This document shows, in pieces, positions 51,342 to 61,014 of a DNA stretch of 64,000 bases (its first letter is position 1; the number at the start of each line of letters is the position of its first letter). The translations under genes and the position numbers were made by a program. Source of the stretch: JAAXKN01 sp036261625 (GTDB lineage: Bacteria > Bacteroidota > Ignavibacteria > Ignavibacteriales > SURF-24); contig DATAKL010000001.1 in NCBI GenBank assembly GCA_036261625.1, positions 124,001 through 188,000 of the forward strand, given 5' to 3'. The notes below the pieces were generated by a model. The model searched no databases. It was given only the letters and a program-made list of their open reading frames with translations, and had not been told where the DNA came from.

Positions 51342-51851
51342 TTACTTTTGGGCTGCCTCGGAGAATGTCAGAATGTAGCCGTTATTGTCACGAATTGTAA
51401 ACTCTCTTGTGCCGTAGAATGTCTGATGCAGCTCCCTTACCATCTGCAGGCCGGCTGAAGTTGCCTTCTCATACAACGGAACGATATCATTTACCTCAAA
51501 AAACAGGGAAAACGTTCCCCCTATCTGCGCATCTTTTGCTACATTCAGATCCTGACTGAAACTTTCCCTTTTCTGAACCATCAGCTCAACATTCCCGTTT
51601 GAGAGTATTGCAAAATTGTACTTCCCTGTATCCGGAATGGTGACATCTGCCCCAAATCCAAGATTATCGTGGTAGAATTTTATTGTCTCATTGACGTCAT
51701 TTACCATTAAATTTGGCGTGAGTTTCTTAAAGTTGACATTTTCCTGGACTGCCTTCTGGCGAGTCTTCCTTTTAAGCTGCTGATCAGAATGCCTGATGCA
51801 GCCGCTTAAAGTCAAAGTTAAAATCAGCAGTAAACTGGAAATAATTTTCAT
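51342..51851 (-). CDS. VOC/glyoxalase-like lipoprotein
   Basis: 169 aa from ATG 51851: MKIISSLLLILTLTLSGCIRHS gives a lipoprotein signal with Cys18. After a basic linker a VOC domain follows (LTPNLMVNDVNETIKFYHDNLGFG, FSLFFEVNDIVPLYEKA, GTREFTIRDNNGYILTF), the fold of glyoxalase I and bleomycin-binding proteins. VOC proteins are normally cytoplasmic, so lipid anchoring in the envelope is unusual. The metal/ligand residues cannot be judged without a structure. Confidence 0.82.
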   Translation of the reverse strand: MKIISSLLLILTLTLSGCIRHSDQQLKRKTRQKAVQENVNFKKLTPNLMVNDVNETIKFYHDNLGFGADVTIPDTGKYNFAILSNGNVELMVQKRESFSQDLNVAKDAQIGGTFSLFFEVNDIVPLYEKATSAGLQMVRELHQTFYGTREFTIRDNNGYILTFSEAAQK

Positions 51852-51971
51852 GTGATTAATTTTCCGAATTATATCATAAAAAAAGTTATATAAAAATAAT
51901 ATTAATTGAAACAAAGAGATTTTGCCCACAGATTTAACTAAAGCCGTTCATTTCGGGCATTGTCAGAATCT

Positions 51972-54707
51972 TTATAGTTCGTTCTCCTTGTTTAAGGTCA
52001 CGCATACCTGAGTGCCAACCCCCTTGGTGCTTTCAACCTTAATGGACGCCCCATTAAGATCGGCATATTTCTTCACCAGAGCCAGACCGAGCCCGTTTCC
52101 TTCAAAGCGTCTAGTATAGCCTGTCTCCTCCTGTGAAAAAGGTGAAAAGAGCTTCGGGATATACTCTTCTGAAATTCCGATGCCGGTATCCCTGATAGTG
52201 ACCGATGTCTTATCAGGCTTGCCATTGGAAATCAGGATCTCAACTTTACCTTTCCTGGTGTATTTAATTGCATTATCTATCAGATTCTGGAATAGTTGAG
52301 TAAGCGAATAAGGATCCCCTGTTATCACCTCATCTTCAGAGCTCTCCCCTGAAAGACTGAATTCCAGCTCCTTGAGCTTGGCCTGGTTCTCAAACTCCTT
52401 AAAAAGGCTGTCCAGAATGTCGGACTTCAGGTTAAGCTTTCTTGGATTCATTTCATAGCTGCCCGACTGCAGCTGCGACATCGAGAGGATCATATCAATT
52501 GTTCTTGTAAGGCGCCTTCCGCCGCTGTCTATTATCTTAAAGACAGAGGCCATATCCTCGGGAAGTTTATTTTCCAGCTCGGCCTTCAAGAGTGATGTGA
52601 AGCTGAGTATGGTATTTATGGGAGTCCTGATTTCGTGCGACATCTGCGCCAAAAAGTCGCTCTTAAGGCGGTCGGCTTTTTCGGCTTCCTCTTTTGCCAG
52701 TATCAGCTCATCTTCAGCGTGTTTGCGTTTTTCTTCCACCCCTATTGCTGCAACAGCTATGCCCAGGAGTTCAAGGTCATCCTGGCTCGGGTTATAGTCA
52801 TCTTTATAGACCATGCACAGAGAGCCCACCGGCTTGTTGTCGCATGCAACCTGCTTGCCAATGTAAGTCTTAAGTCCGTATCGGTTTACATTGGCATCGG
52901 TATCGGCATAATTTGTCTCCTCCAGGTTCGGAATAATCCATGTTTTGTTTTTGTCGCCGCGTATAACATCGTAGCATATGTGCCCTTCTGCCCTGTCCTT
53001 TTCACAATAACCTTCCGGGAGGTTCCACTGCCCCAGGCTGTAGAGCATGTCATCTTCAAGGCGGTTATAAATGGCGCCTGCAGCGCTCAACTGTTCACCG
53101 CAGAGAGCAACCAGGCGGTTTATGTTTTCCTTTGCGTCTGCGCCGAAACTGAGCATGCATTCATTCAGCTTTGAAAGCCTCTCTTCAGATTTTTTCCTTT
53201 CAGTAATATCCCTGAAAACGCTTAAGAGCATCGGTTCCTGTCCGGGCAGGTTCATCTCCGAGTGTGCAATATCGAACCAGCGGTCTTTCCCGTTCCACAG
53301 TCTGGCCTTCTGCTGTGAATGAGGAATAATGGTGCCCTCCTTAAAGTTGCGGATAAAGTCCGAAATTGTTTCCCCTCTGAACTCATCGCGGTAAATAATG
53401 GAAATTGATTTGCCTTCCATTTGTGAACGGCTCAGCCCCGCCATTCTGCAGAAAGATTCATTTACCAATTTCACGTTGCCGAATTTGTCGGTCAGCCTCA
53501 TTCCGTCTGCAGAGTTCTCCCAAACAAGACGGAAGAGCATTTCACTTTTCCGGATCTCTTCCCGGTGGGCCTTCCTTTCGGTAATGTCGCGTATAACGGT
53601 CTGAATGGCAGGCTGCCCTTCATACAAAAAGTATCCCGCGGCAATTTCAACGTCCAGCACGCGTCCGTCAAAGCGCACAATTTTTTCTTCTGAAAGAGGT
53701 ACATTCTGCCCGGTTTCCAGCATATATTTTATACGTTCCAGGGCAAGCCTATGGAAGTCGGGATGAAGGAATTTCCAGACCGGCTGTCCCACTACTTCAT
53801 CGCGGCTTTTTGCGCCGATCATTTCCACTGCGGCTGAATTGCAGTAAAGCGATATGCCGTTTTTGTGGACCAGAATTGCATATGGCGAGAGCTCAATAAT
53901 GTTGCGCGCATTCTCTTCTGACTGCCTGAGCTTTTTCTCGGCAGCCTTCCTTTCCTTTATGTCGCGGAATACAAGAACAACGCCTGTAATTGCTCCCTTG
54001 TCGTCTCTTATCGGGGCAGCGCTGTCATCAATGGGGGCTTCACTGCCGTCTTTGGATCTTAAAACGGTATGGTTTGCCAGGCCCACAGTTGCGCCATCTC
54101 TTATAACCTTTGCAACAGGGTGCTCCATATTCTCATGTGTATTTTCGTTGAATATATGGAATACCTCCTCAAGCGCACGGCCTGAGGCTTCAGAAATGGT
54201 GTAGCCCGTAAGCTTTTCGGCAACTTCATTCATAAATGTCACATTGCCTTTGAGGTCCGTTGTAATTACGGCATCTCCTATGCTTTTTAACGTGGTGGAA
54301 AACCACCTTTCGTTCGCCTTAAGACGGCTTTCAGCCTCATATTTGTAGAGTGCCATTTCAATTGTTGTCTGAAGATCTCTTTCATCAAAAGGCTTAAGGA
54401 CATATCCGAAGGGTCCGGTTACTTTTGCGCGGTTGAATGTGCCCTCGTCTGAATTGGCAGTAAGGTATATTAAAGGTACATCGAGTTTAGACTTTATCTC
54501 TGCTGCTGCGGTAATACCGTCGGCCGGGCCATCAAGGCCTATATCCATAAGAACCAGCTGCGGTTTCACTTCAAGTATTCTTTTTACAGCCTCTTCAGCC
54601 GAAGAAGCCAGTCCGCATACAGTATAGCCGAGGTTTTCCAGGCTATATTTCAAATCGAGTGCAACGATGCTTTCGTCTTCAACAATAAAAATATTTGCTT
54701 TTGCCAT
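51972..54707 (-). CDS. REC-PAS-PAS-PAS-GAF histidine kinase
   Basis: 911 aa from ATG 54707 (MAKANIFIVEDES). N-terminal REC with acceptor in LVLMDIGLDGPADG and Lys in YVLKPFDERDL, three PAS domains with RDIxERK linkers (about 135-265, 270-395, 395-515), GAF (about 520-670), HisKA with LAQMSHEIRTPINTILSF and HATPase_c (TQLFQNLIDNAIKYT, DTGIGIS, GNGLGLALVKKYA). All boxes intact. It follows the HisKA_2 kinase gene by 60 bases and probably forms the second tier of its signalling path. Confidence 0.92.
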   Translation of the reverse strand: MAKANIFIVEDESIVALDLKYSLENLGYTVCGLASSAEEAVKRILEVKPQLVLMDIGLDGPADGITAAAEIKSKLDVPLIYLTANSDEGTFNRAKVTGPFGYVLKPFDERDLQTTIEMALYKYEAESRLKANERWFSTTLKSIGDAVITTDLKGNVTFMNEVAEKLTGYTISEASGRALEEVFHIFNENTHENMEHPVAKVIRDGATVGLANHTVLRSKDGSEAPIDDSAAPIRDDKGAITGVVLVFRDIKERKAAEKKLRQSEENARNIIELSPYAILVHKNGISLYCNSAAVEMIGAKSRDEVVGQPVWKFLHPDFHRLALERIKYMLETGQNVPLSEEKIVRFDGRVLDVEIAAGYFLYEGQPAIQTVIRDITERKAHREEIRKSEMLFRLVWENSADGMRLTDKFGNVKLVNESFCRMAGLSRSQMEGKSISIIYRDEFRGETISDFIRNFKEGTIIPHSQQKARLWNGKDRWFDIAHSEMNLPGQEPMLLSVFRDITERKKSEERLSKLNECMLSFGADAKENINRLVALCGEQLSAAGAIYNRLEDDMLYSLGQWNLPEGYCEKDRAEGHICYDVIRGDKNKTWIIPNLEETNYADTDANVNRYGLKTYIGKQVACDNKPVGSLCMVYKDDYNPSQDDLELLGIAVAAIGVEEKRKHAEDELILAKEEAEKADRLKSDFLAQMSHEIRTPINTILSFTSLLKAELENKLPEDMASVFKIIDSGGRRLTRTIDMILSMSQLQSGSYEMNPRKLNLKSDILDSLFKEFENQAKLKELEFSLSGESSEDEVITGDPYSLTQLFQNLIDNAIKYTRKGKVEILISNGKPDKTSVTIRDTGIGISEEYIPKLFSPFSQEETGYTRRFEGNGLGLALVKKYADLNGASIKVESTKGVGTQVCVTLNKENEL

Positions 54708-54767
54708 AACAGGGCAAACTCCCATTGAAATTAAAAATTACCCCTTTCTCTTCCTTCCAGCCCGATC

Positions 54768-56537
54768 TTATGTTTTTTTAACCGGAAATATAATAATAAA
54801 TTCGGTTATTACATCAGTTTTCAACTGAAAACTTCCCCTCAGCTGCAAAGCCAGTATGTTTACCAGCTGAAGGCCCAGCGTCTTGGGATTGACCAGGTCC
54901 ACCTTGTCGCGTGGAAATTCCGTCCCGTCGTTATATACAATGAGTGAATAGTTCTCTTCGTCTGAACAGAAGCGTATTCCGATTTCGCCCGAAGTTTTAT
55001 CCTCAAAGGCATATTTCAGGGCGTTTGTTACAAGTTCATTGATAATAAGCCCGCACGGGATTGCTGTATCCACACTTAAAAATACATCTTCCTGAACTTC
55101 CAGCCTGAGCCTGATCGAGTCGTGATTTACATGATACGACTTAAAGAGATTTGATGAGAGGCTCCGGGCATATTCCCCGAAATTTATGCTGGAAAGGTCA
55201 CCCGACTTATATAATTTTTCATGGATTAAAGCCATGGACCTGACCCGGTTCTGGCTTTCGCGGAACATTTCAAGAGCCTTTTTATCTTCAATAAATCCCG
55301 ACTGCAGATTCAGGAGGCTGGAGATGACCTGAAGGTTATTTTTCACTCTGTGGTGAATCTCTTTGAGGAGAATTTCCTTTTCCCTCAAGGAGTTCTTTAT
55401 CCTGTCCTCGGAGATCTTGCGGCTGGTAATGTCGCGTATAATCGAAATAAGTATCACCTCGCCCTGGAGTTCCACCCTGTGAAGATTAATATCGGCAATA
55501 ATATTTTCACCGGCAGGATCAGCAAGCTGAATTTCAAAATCCTGAGGCTCACCTGCAAGAGCATTGTCAATTTTTCCGGTAATATTCATGGCTAAGAGGT
55601 TCTTATCCGAATTAAGCTGCTCATTTACTTTTATCCCTCTTGCCATTTCCCTGGTAATGCCGAAGAGCTGGGAGGCTTTTTTGTTAACCTCAAGGAGCTC
55701 CCCGTCTTTTATGAGCATCAGTCCGTCGCTTGACTCGTCAAAAATCGACCTGTACTTTATTTCGCTGTTCATCAGCTCGCTTCTCTGTTTTTCAAGACGG
55801 TCGATCATCCTGTTGAAAGAATCAATAAGACAGCCAATTTCATCCTCCGACCTTCCCGGCAGTTTCAGCAGGTAATTGCCTTCTGAAATTTCTTCCATCC
55901 TGCGGCTTAATTTCCTGATCGGCCTGACTATTACATTCCTAAGGCTGAAGTATACACTTATTATGATTACAAGAGCAATAACTGCCGTCTGCAAGATGAT
56001 TCTTATTAAGACACTCTGCAGCTGTTCATGATCTGACTCGTCGGAGAAGTAGACCTCAAGGTATCCGATTTTCTCCCCGCCTCGCTTGATCTCATCCTTA
56101 ATTATGCTTATATAGCCTCCCGAGGGAAGCTTCTGCGGAATATCATCTTCCGAAAGACTAAAGAATCTGGAGGATCCGTTACGGGAAACACCCTGAAAAA
56201 ACTCTCCCGTTTCATTTTTTATAACAATCGCCATAATCTCCTTATTCGGTTCATCAAAGGATATTATGCGCCTGGCGGCTAGTTCATCATAGGACCATAC
56301 CGGTTCAATGATGCTGTTTGCGATCCTCTTAAATTTTACATTCTGCCTTCTTACTGTCTCAGCAAAGAGTCTGTTTTTTTCATAAATGTATGTTGAGTTC
56401 CCGAAAATACCTAAGAAAACCACTACACTTACCGTAACAATAAGAATAGTCTTAAACAGTATTGAATTTCTAAATTTCATATGGTGAAGATTGCTGCTGG
56501 ATGTCATTTTATATTCTGGAATTTTAGGTGCTGCCAT
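54768..56537 (-). CDS. membrane HAMP-PAS histidine kinase of the HisKA_2 type
   Basis: 589 aa. Two membrane helices (about 28-48 and 178-198) flank a periplasmic sensor of about 130 residues. HAMP (about 200-255: RNVIVRPIRKLSRRMEEI), PAS (about 260-375, closing with IIRDITSRK), then HisKA_2 with LKEIHHRVKNNLQVISSLLNL and a HATPase_c with CGLIINELVTNALKYAF. HisKA_2 kinases are often paired with receivers lacking DNA-binding domains. It starts 14 bases after the solute-binding-like gene, whose product could present ligand to the periplasmic domain. The start codon is uncertain: in-frame ATGs at 56507 and 56480 are alternatives. Confidence 0.9.
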   Translation of the reverse strand: MAAPKIPEYKMTSSSNLHHMKFRNSILFKTILIVTVSVVVFLGIFGNSTYIYEKNRLFAETVRRQNVKFKRIANSIIEPVWSYDELAARRIISFDEPNKEIMAIVIKNETGEFFQGVSRNGSSRFFSLSEDDIPQKLPSGGYISIIKDEIKRGGEKIGYLEVYFSDESDHEQLQSVLIRIILQTAVIALVIIISVYFSLRNVIVRPIRKLSRRMEEISEGNYLLKLPGRSEDEIGCLIDSFNRMIDRLEKQRSELMNSEIKYRSIFDESSDGLMLIKDGELLEVNKKASQLFGITREMARGIKVNEQLNSDKNLLAMNITGKIDNALAGEPQDFEIQLADPAGENIIADINLHRVELQGEVILISIIRDITSRKISEDRIKNSLREKEILLKEIHHRVKNNLQVISSLLNLQSGFIEDKKALEMFRESQNRVRSMALIHEKLYKSGDLSSINFGEYARSLSSNLFKSYHVNHDSIRLRLEVQEDVFLSVDTAIPCGLIINELVTNALKYAFEDKTSGEIGIRFCSDEENYSLIVYNDGTEFPRDKVDLVNPKTLGLQLVNILALQLRGSFQLKTDVITEFIIIFPVKKT

Positions 56538-56551
56538 TTAGGGGGCATTTA

Positions 56552-57748
56552 TTAAGAGTTTGCAATCCCGTATTTCTTCAGGATTTTTTTATATTTTTCA
56601 GTCTTTTTGAACCTGGCAAGATTTGCTGCGAATTGCTCAGAGAGTTTTTTATGCTTCCTTGCCCTTGAAAAAGCGATATAGAGATGTTCCTGGCTTACAA
56701 GTGGATTCAGGAATTCAAATTTACCGGCAATTCCCCTTTGGTTCATCAGGTATTTTAGCTGCGTTATGGACCCGACTCCCAGGCTGACACGTTTATTTTC
56801 CACCAGACTGATCACCGCTTCGGTAAAAGAGACCTGCTCTTTCTTCAGGAAATTTGCACGGTCGAAATTCCCTCCATAGCTGGTGCTTATTTTTACACCT
56901 ATCAGTTGCCCTTTCAGCTTTCTAAGGTCCCCGTCAAAAGCAATTCGCGATTCCTTCAGCTTGAAAAGAGCATTGGGCTGATCCACGGTAAATTCTGAAG
57001 GATAGTAAAGATATTTCATTCTCTCGCTGTTTTTGAATATTGTCAGTATGCAGTCGGAAGAGCCCGATTTCATCATCTCAATGCATCTTGCCCATGGGTA
57101 TACCCTGTATTCAGGCTTAAGGCCAAGTTTGGAGAAAATCTCCCTTGATATCTCGATCTCAAAACCGGTAAGCTTTAATATGCCTTGGGAGAAAAGAACT
57201 TCTTTGAGCTTCTCAAGATCCGCCGCATCTGCATTTCCCGATAAGTAGTACCTGCCGGTCTGCCTGTCAAGACGATAGGCTGAACTAAGAAGATCCCTTT
57301 GTGATTTGTTCTGCATCTTCTTCAAAAATGAGTTTCTGAATTCGTTCTCTGAAATTACCTTTGGAAGATTTTCAATGTAGCAGTTGGGCGGGTAATTCTC
57401 CATTACTACAGTAATTGTGCGGGGTGAAGTTTTTTGTGCGGACTTTTTTTTCGTAATTTCTTTTCTTAGAGATGCCTTCCGGGAGGACTTTGGCTTAAGA
57501 AGTCTTTTCTTCAAAGAAGATTTCCCCTTTGAAGAAGGTTTACCCTTCAAAGAAGACTTCTTCTGTAAGGATTTTTTCCGTATAGATTTTTCCCGTAAAG
57601 ATTTTCTCTCCAGGGCAGTCTTCTGGGAAATGCTTGTCCGTGTATGACTCTCTCCCGGAATCTGAGGCGTCAGAAGCAAAAAAAAGAATAAAGAATACAG
57701 TGCAACCCTCAGGATCACTCCTGAAAAACCGGATCTGAAACTACTCAT
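56552..57748 (-). CDS. periplasmic solute-binding-like protein with Lys/Ser-rich leader
   Basis: 398 aa. Signal peptide (hydrophobic 11-28), then about 65 residues of repetitive Lys/Ser/Arg sequence (KSLQKKSSLKGKPSSKGKSS type), then a family-3 solute-binding domain: TITVVMENYPP, GFEIEISREIFSKLGLKPEY, RVYPWARCIEMMKSGSSDC, and VKISTSYGG. A 60-70 residue insertion separates the first strand from the GFEIEI part. No ABC transporter genes are adjacent; the next gene is a kinase 14 bases away, so a sensory role is more likely than uptake. The highly basic leader could bind envelope polyanions. Confidence 0.82.
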   Translation of the reverse strand: MSSFRSGFSGVILRVALYSLFFFLLLTPQIPGESHTRTSISQKTALERKSLREKSIRKKSLQKKSSLKGKPSSKGKSSLKKRLLKPKSSRKASLRKEITKKKSAQKTSPRTITVVMENYPPNCYIENLPKVISENEFRNSFLKKMQNKSQRDLLSSAYRLDRQTGRYYLSGNADAADLEKLKEVLFSQGILKLTGFEIEISREIFSKLGLKPEYRVYPWARCIEMMKSGSSDCILTIFKNSERMKYLYYPSEFTVDQPNALFKLKESRIAFDGDLRKLKGQLIGVKISTSYGGNFDRANFLKKEQVSFTEAVISLVENKRVSLGVGSITQLKYLMNQRGIAGKFEFLNPLVSQEHLYIAFSRARKHKKLSEQFAANLARFKKTEKYKKILKKYGIANS

Positions 57749-57848
57749 ATTCTGTACTCTCTCTTTTACTCCAGTTAAGCTGTTTTTCTAATAATAATCG
57801 AAAGAAAACAGGGAATTTTGAATCGAAAATACACTTATTCCAAAAATT

Positions 57849-58403
57849 TTATATCATATCGTTCAGCAGTTCCTGTCTTGGCTGTGCAATAACAACCTTA
57901 TTGACCAGAAGCCCCTTATCTGCGGCCACTTTGGCGCCCGACTCCACGGCCGAGGTTACGGCGGCAACTTCACCCGTACAGGTAAAAAATGCCTTTCCGC
58001 CCAAAGCCATTGCAAGCCTGAGTTCAATGAGCCTCACGTTAGCCGATTTTACTGCAGCATCGGCGGCTTCAATGAGTGATGCAACGGAAAAAGATTCCAC
58101 TATACCCAGGGCTTCCAGCATCTCCACGCCATTATGGCCCGCAATGGCCGGGAAGATCTGTTCGTGCACGTTCGGAATTACGAAGGTGTCTATTACTGCA
58201 AAGCGGACCATATCTGAAGCTGCATCAACTGCAGTCTGCACAGCAGCCACATCGCCTCCGATCAAAACCATGTACTTGCCCGAGCATATCGACCTGTTCA
58301 GAATCAGCTCAACATCAGAAGTCTTGAGCATTATATCGGCAGCAAGCATGCCCGCAGCTATGCTCGTCAATTCTATTAAACCTATGGAGTTCTTTTTATC
58401 CAT
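57849..58403 (-). CDS. tandem-BMC shell protein (PduT-like, BMC-T)
   Basis: 184 aa with two BMC domains in tandem (about 5-88: IGLIELTSIAAGMLAADIMLK, MVLIGGDVAAVQTAVDAA; and about 97-180: ALGIVESFSVASLIEAADAA, FFTCTGEVAAVTSAVESG). BMC-T proteins form pseudohexameric trimers in the shells of bacterial microcompartments; PduT types hold an Fe-S cluster in the pore and work with PduS. The pairing with the PduS-like gene 40 bases upstream supports that. No other shell gene or encapsulated enzyme is in the window. Confidence 0.9.
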   Translation of the reverse strand: MDKKNSIGLIELTSIAAGMLAADIMLKTSDVELILNRSICSGKYMVLIGGDVAAVQTAVDAASDMVRFAVIDTFVIPNVHEQIFPAIAGHNGVEMLEALGIVESFSVASLIEAADAAVKSANVRLIELRLAMALGGKAFFTCTGEVAAVTSAVESGAKVAADKGLLVNKVVIAQPRQELLNDMI

Positions 58404-58443
58404 TTTATTATCCTGTTAATTGGTACTTACACTTGTACTGAAA

Positions 58444-59760
58444 CTACTTGGCAATAATTCTAATGAAATCCTCTGCAATGTTTGTAACAACGCCGTCAAT
58501 TGAAGCATGCAGATTTGCTCCAAGCTTTCCTTCAGGGGGCCTTGCAATTATCTGCCCTTTTTTAACGCTTGCGCCTGAATCAACAACAGGCACGGATTTT
58601 TCGCCTGTGTGCTGTTTCAGTAATATTTTGACGCTCTCAGTCTTAAGGCCCTCTCTTATAAAAGGCGTAGGCAGGTTATAGTCCTGCAGATTCAGCCTTT
58701 TTATGAGCTGCTTAACAGGGACTCTCCGTCCCTCCTTTACGGGGTGCACCTGTACCGGATGAGTTTGTGTATACTTAAAGCCCTCTTTTCTCATCTCTAT
58801 TTTGGACCACTCGCAGGCTTCCCTGGGATAAAGGTCCTCTGGGCATGCATAAAGTGTGCATATCCCGCATGAGCAGCAGAGCTCCGCAAACTGATTCCAG
58901 ACCTGAGTGCCCGTCTCCGAGAAAACAAGCGAACGCATAACCTTGTGCGGCTGAACGTTGTAGCCCAAAAGGTAGCGCGGGCAGAACTCAGTGCAGTAGC
59001 TGCACTGGTCGCATGCCGATTTGCCTATGCGGTATTTGGACTTATCCGTCCTGTCTTTTCTTTTTACCAGGAAATGGTCCTTAGGCAGAATAATTATTCC
59101 TGAAGTAGTCTTTGTCACCACTTCAGAAGCATCGTAGGTATAGCCTCCCATCATAATGCCGCTAATGAATATGCAGTAATCCCTTACAGTAGTTCCGCCG
59201 GCAAATTTAATAAGGTCTTCAAAGCTTGTTCCTATAGGGGCAAAGAATGTTGAAGGGTTTCTTACGGCGCCCGTAACAGTAAGTATCTTTTCAGTAACCG
59301 GTATACCGTCCATGGCTCTTGAAACGTTGTACAAAGACTCGACGTTATTTACAACGCAGCCCACGTTAAGAGGTATTCCGGCTGGCGGTATAAGTCTTTT
59401 CGTTGCAGAATAGACGAGTTCGTATTCATCACCCGAGGGATAGAAGTCGCCCAGCTCACAGATTTCAATCGGGTGGTCGTGTATGGCAGCCTGTACGGCC
59501 TCGATGGCATGAATATTTTTTGATTTTATGCCGAAGTAGCCCAATCGTGCCGCAGTCGAATCCATCATGAGCTGCATGCCGCGGACGATCTCTGGGGCGA
59601 AGTTTATCATCAGTTCGACGTCTTTATGCAGGAGCGGTTCGCACTCGGCGCCGTTTGCAAGCACAAATTCAACCTGGGATTTTGCCTTTACGTGTGTCGG
59701 GAATCCTGCTCCCCCGGCGCCCACGACGCCGGCATTTAACAGTTTCTCAGCTAGTTCCAT
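58444..59760 (-). CDS. PduS/RnfC-like flavin and Fe-S electron-transfer protein
   Basis: 438 aa. N-terminal VGAGGAGFPTHVKA and LANGAECEPLLHKD of the RnfC/NuoF-like flavin fold, NVGCVVNNVESLYNV, SLBB-type region, a 2x[4Fe-4S] module (CDQCSYCTEFCP, CCSCGICTLYACP) and a C-terminal barrel-sandwich domain (GASVKKGQIIARPPEGKLG, ASIDGVVTNI). PduS is the cobalamin reductase of propanediol microcompartments; homologues also recycle NAD cofactor electrons in other compartments. Co-transcribed with the PduT-like gene. Its start lies one base after the stop of the SpoIIE gene. Confidence 0.9.
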   Translation of the reverse strand: MELAEKLLNAGVVGAGGAGFPTHVKAKSQVEFVLANGAECEPLLHKDVELMINFAPEIVRGMQLMMDSTAARLGYFGIKSKNIHAIEAVQAAIHDHPIEICELGDFYPSGDEYELVYSATKRLIPPAGIPLNVGCVVNNVESLYNVSRAMDGIPVTEKILTVTGAVRNPSTFFAPIGTSFEDLIKFAGGTTVRDYCIFISGIMMGGYTYDASEVVTKTTSGIIILPKDHFLVKRKDRTDKSKYRIGKSACDQCSYCTEFCPRYLLGYNVQPHKVMRSLVFSETGTQVWNQFAELCCSCGICTLYACPEDLYPREACEWSKIEMRKEGFKYTQTHPVQVHPVKEGRRVPVKQLIKRLNLQDYNLPTPFIREGLKTESVKILLKQHTGEKSVPVVDSGASVKKGQIIARPPEGKLGANLHASIDGVVTNIAEDFIRIIAK

Positions 59761-59761
59761 T

Positions 59762-60994
59762 TTACATTGTCCTTTTTATAACTACCAGGGTCTTATCGTC
59801 TGAATAAGTTCCGTCTTTTGAAAAATGTATTACGTCATTTAAGATTGTATAGGCTATTTCCTTTGGAGAAAGGTGTATCACCTCTTTCAGGGTTTTCTCG
59901 AGGCGTTTTTCCTCGTAGCATTCCTCCTCGGTGTTTGCGGCATCGGTTATTCCGTCAGTATAAATTAAAAGCACGTCGCCCTTGGAGAAGTTGAGGTTTT
60001 CGGTTTCATACTTCGCGTGCGGGGCAGGCCCAAGTAAGGGTCCCGTAGGCATAAGGTAAGTTGCCTCGCAGGTTGAGCTCTTAATAAAAATGGGAGGATT
60101 ATGCCCGGCATTTGCATAAAGGAAAAGTCCGTTTTTGTCTGTTGCAACTTCGCCGTAGAAAAGCGTGGTAAATTTTGCCTCGCTGAAAATTTTATGCACC
60201 AGCTCATTCATTTTTTTCATGAGCGGCGAGATCTTTATCTGAAATGCGCTTGCCATCCTGAGTGCTCCGGAGACGTACATGGCCTCGGCGGCTGCGCTTA
60301 AGCCCTTGCTTGCGGCATCCCCAACAGCTATGCCCAGGCGCTCCTCGTCGTCGCCGATCTTAAGGTAATCGAAGAAGTCCCCGCCTATAATTTCAGCCGG
60401 AAGCGTAAGGCCGAACATTTCAAAGTTATGGAACTTATATTCGTGCTCGGGAAGAATGCTTTTCTGAAGCTGCTTTGCGCGGTCGATATCGGCCTTCATG
60501 TGCTGTGCATTTTCACTTATGCGGCGCTGCTTGAGCTGTGATGTGAGAACCGTGGCAACAATGTTCAGTGTATGCCTGAGCTCGTCGTTGATATTATTGC
60601 TGTTTAAGGCGAGCAGGAATTCATAAAAAGGCTTCCCGTCGACCTTCTGCCTGGAACCCACGCCGGAGACCGAGTACTTGAAAATTCCTTTTTCTCTTAA
60701 GACCATATTGGTTTCATCAGACAGTACAGTTCTGTCTGTTGCCAGCATCTCAAAGACCGGATAATCCTCGATGTAGATCTGGAAGTTATCGGTTATCTTT
60801 TCAAGATTGCCTGTCTGAAAAAACAGCTTGTAAGATTTATTTGCCGCATCCAGCCTCCAGAGCCTGCCGCCTATTATTCCTGCCTCTTCCTTAAATACGA
60901 TCTGGTTCAGAACAGTCTCAAGCATTTCCTCTTCGGTCTGAAACTTTCCTGCTGCAACAGTCTCTATTGTGCGGTATAATCTCTTCTGATTCAT
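59762..60994 (-). CDS. GAF-SpoIIE (PP2C-type) phosphatase
   Basis: 410 aa. N-terminal GAF-like sensor region (about 15-165), a coiled-coil linker with DIDRAKQLQKSILPEHE, and the SpoIIE/RsbU-type PP2C domain (about 190-408) with IIGGDFFDYLKI, VGDAASKGLSAA, YANAGHNPPIFI, YTDGITDAAN and YSDDKTLVV, so all metal-binding Asp are present. Such proteins dephosphorylate anti-anti-sigma factors in partner-switching systems. The substrate genes are not next to it. One base separates it from the PduS-like gene. Confidence 0.92.
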   Translation of the reverse strand: MNQKRLYRTIETVAAGKFQTEEEMLETVLNQIVFKEEAGIIGGRLWRLDAANKSYKLFFQTGNLEKITDNFQIYIEDYPVFEMLATDRTVLSDETNMVLREKGIFKYSVSGVGSRQKVDGKPFYEFLLALNSNNINDELRHTLNIVATVLTSQLKQRRISENAQHMKADIDRAKQLQKSILPEHEYKFHNFEMFGLTLPAEIIGGDFFDYLKIGDDEERLGIAVGDAASKGLSAAAEAMYVSGALRMASAFQIKISPLMKKMNELVHKIFSEAKFTTLFYGEVATDKNGLFLYANAGHNPPIFIKSSTCEATYLMPTGPLLGPAPHAKYETENLNFSKGDVLLIYTDGITDAANTEEECYEEKRLEKTLKEVIHLSPKEIAYTILNDVIHFSKDGTYSDDKTLVVIKRTM

Positions 60995-61014
60995 TTCTTC
61001 CTTTAATATAAAAT

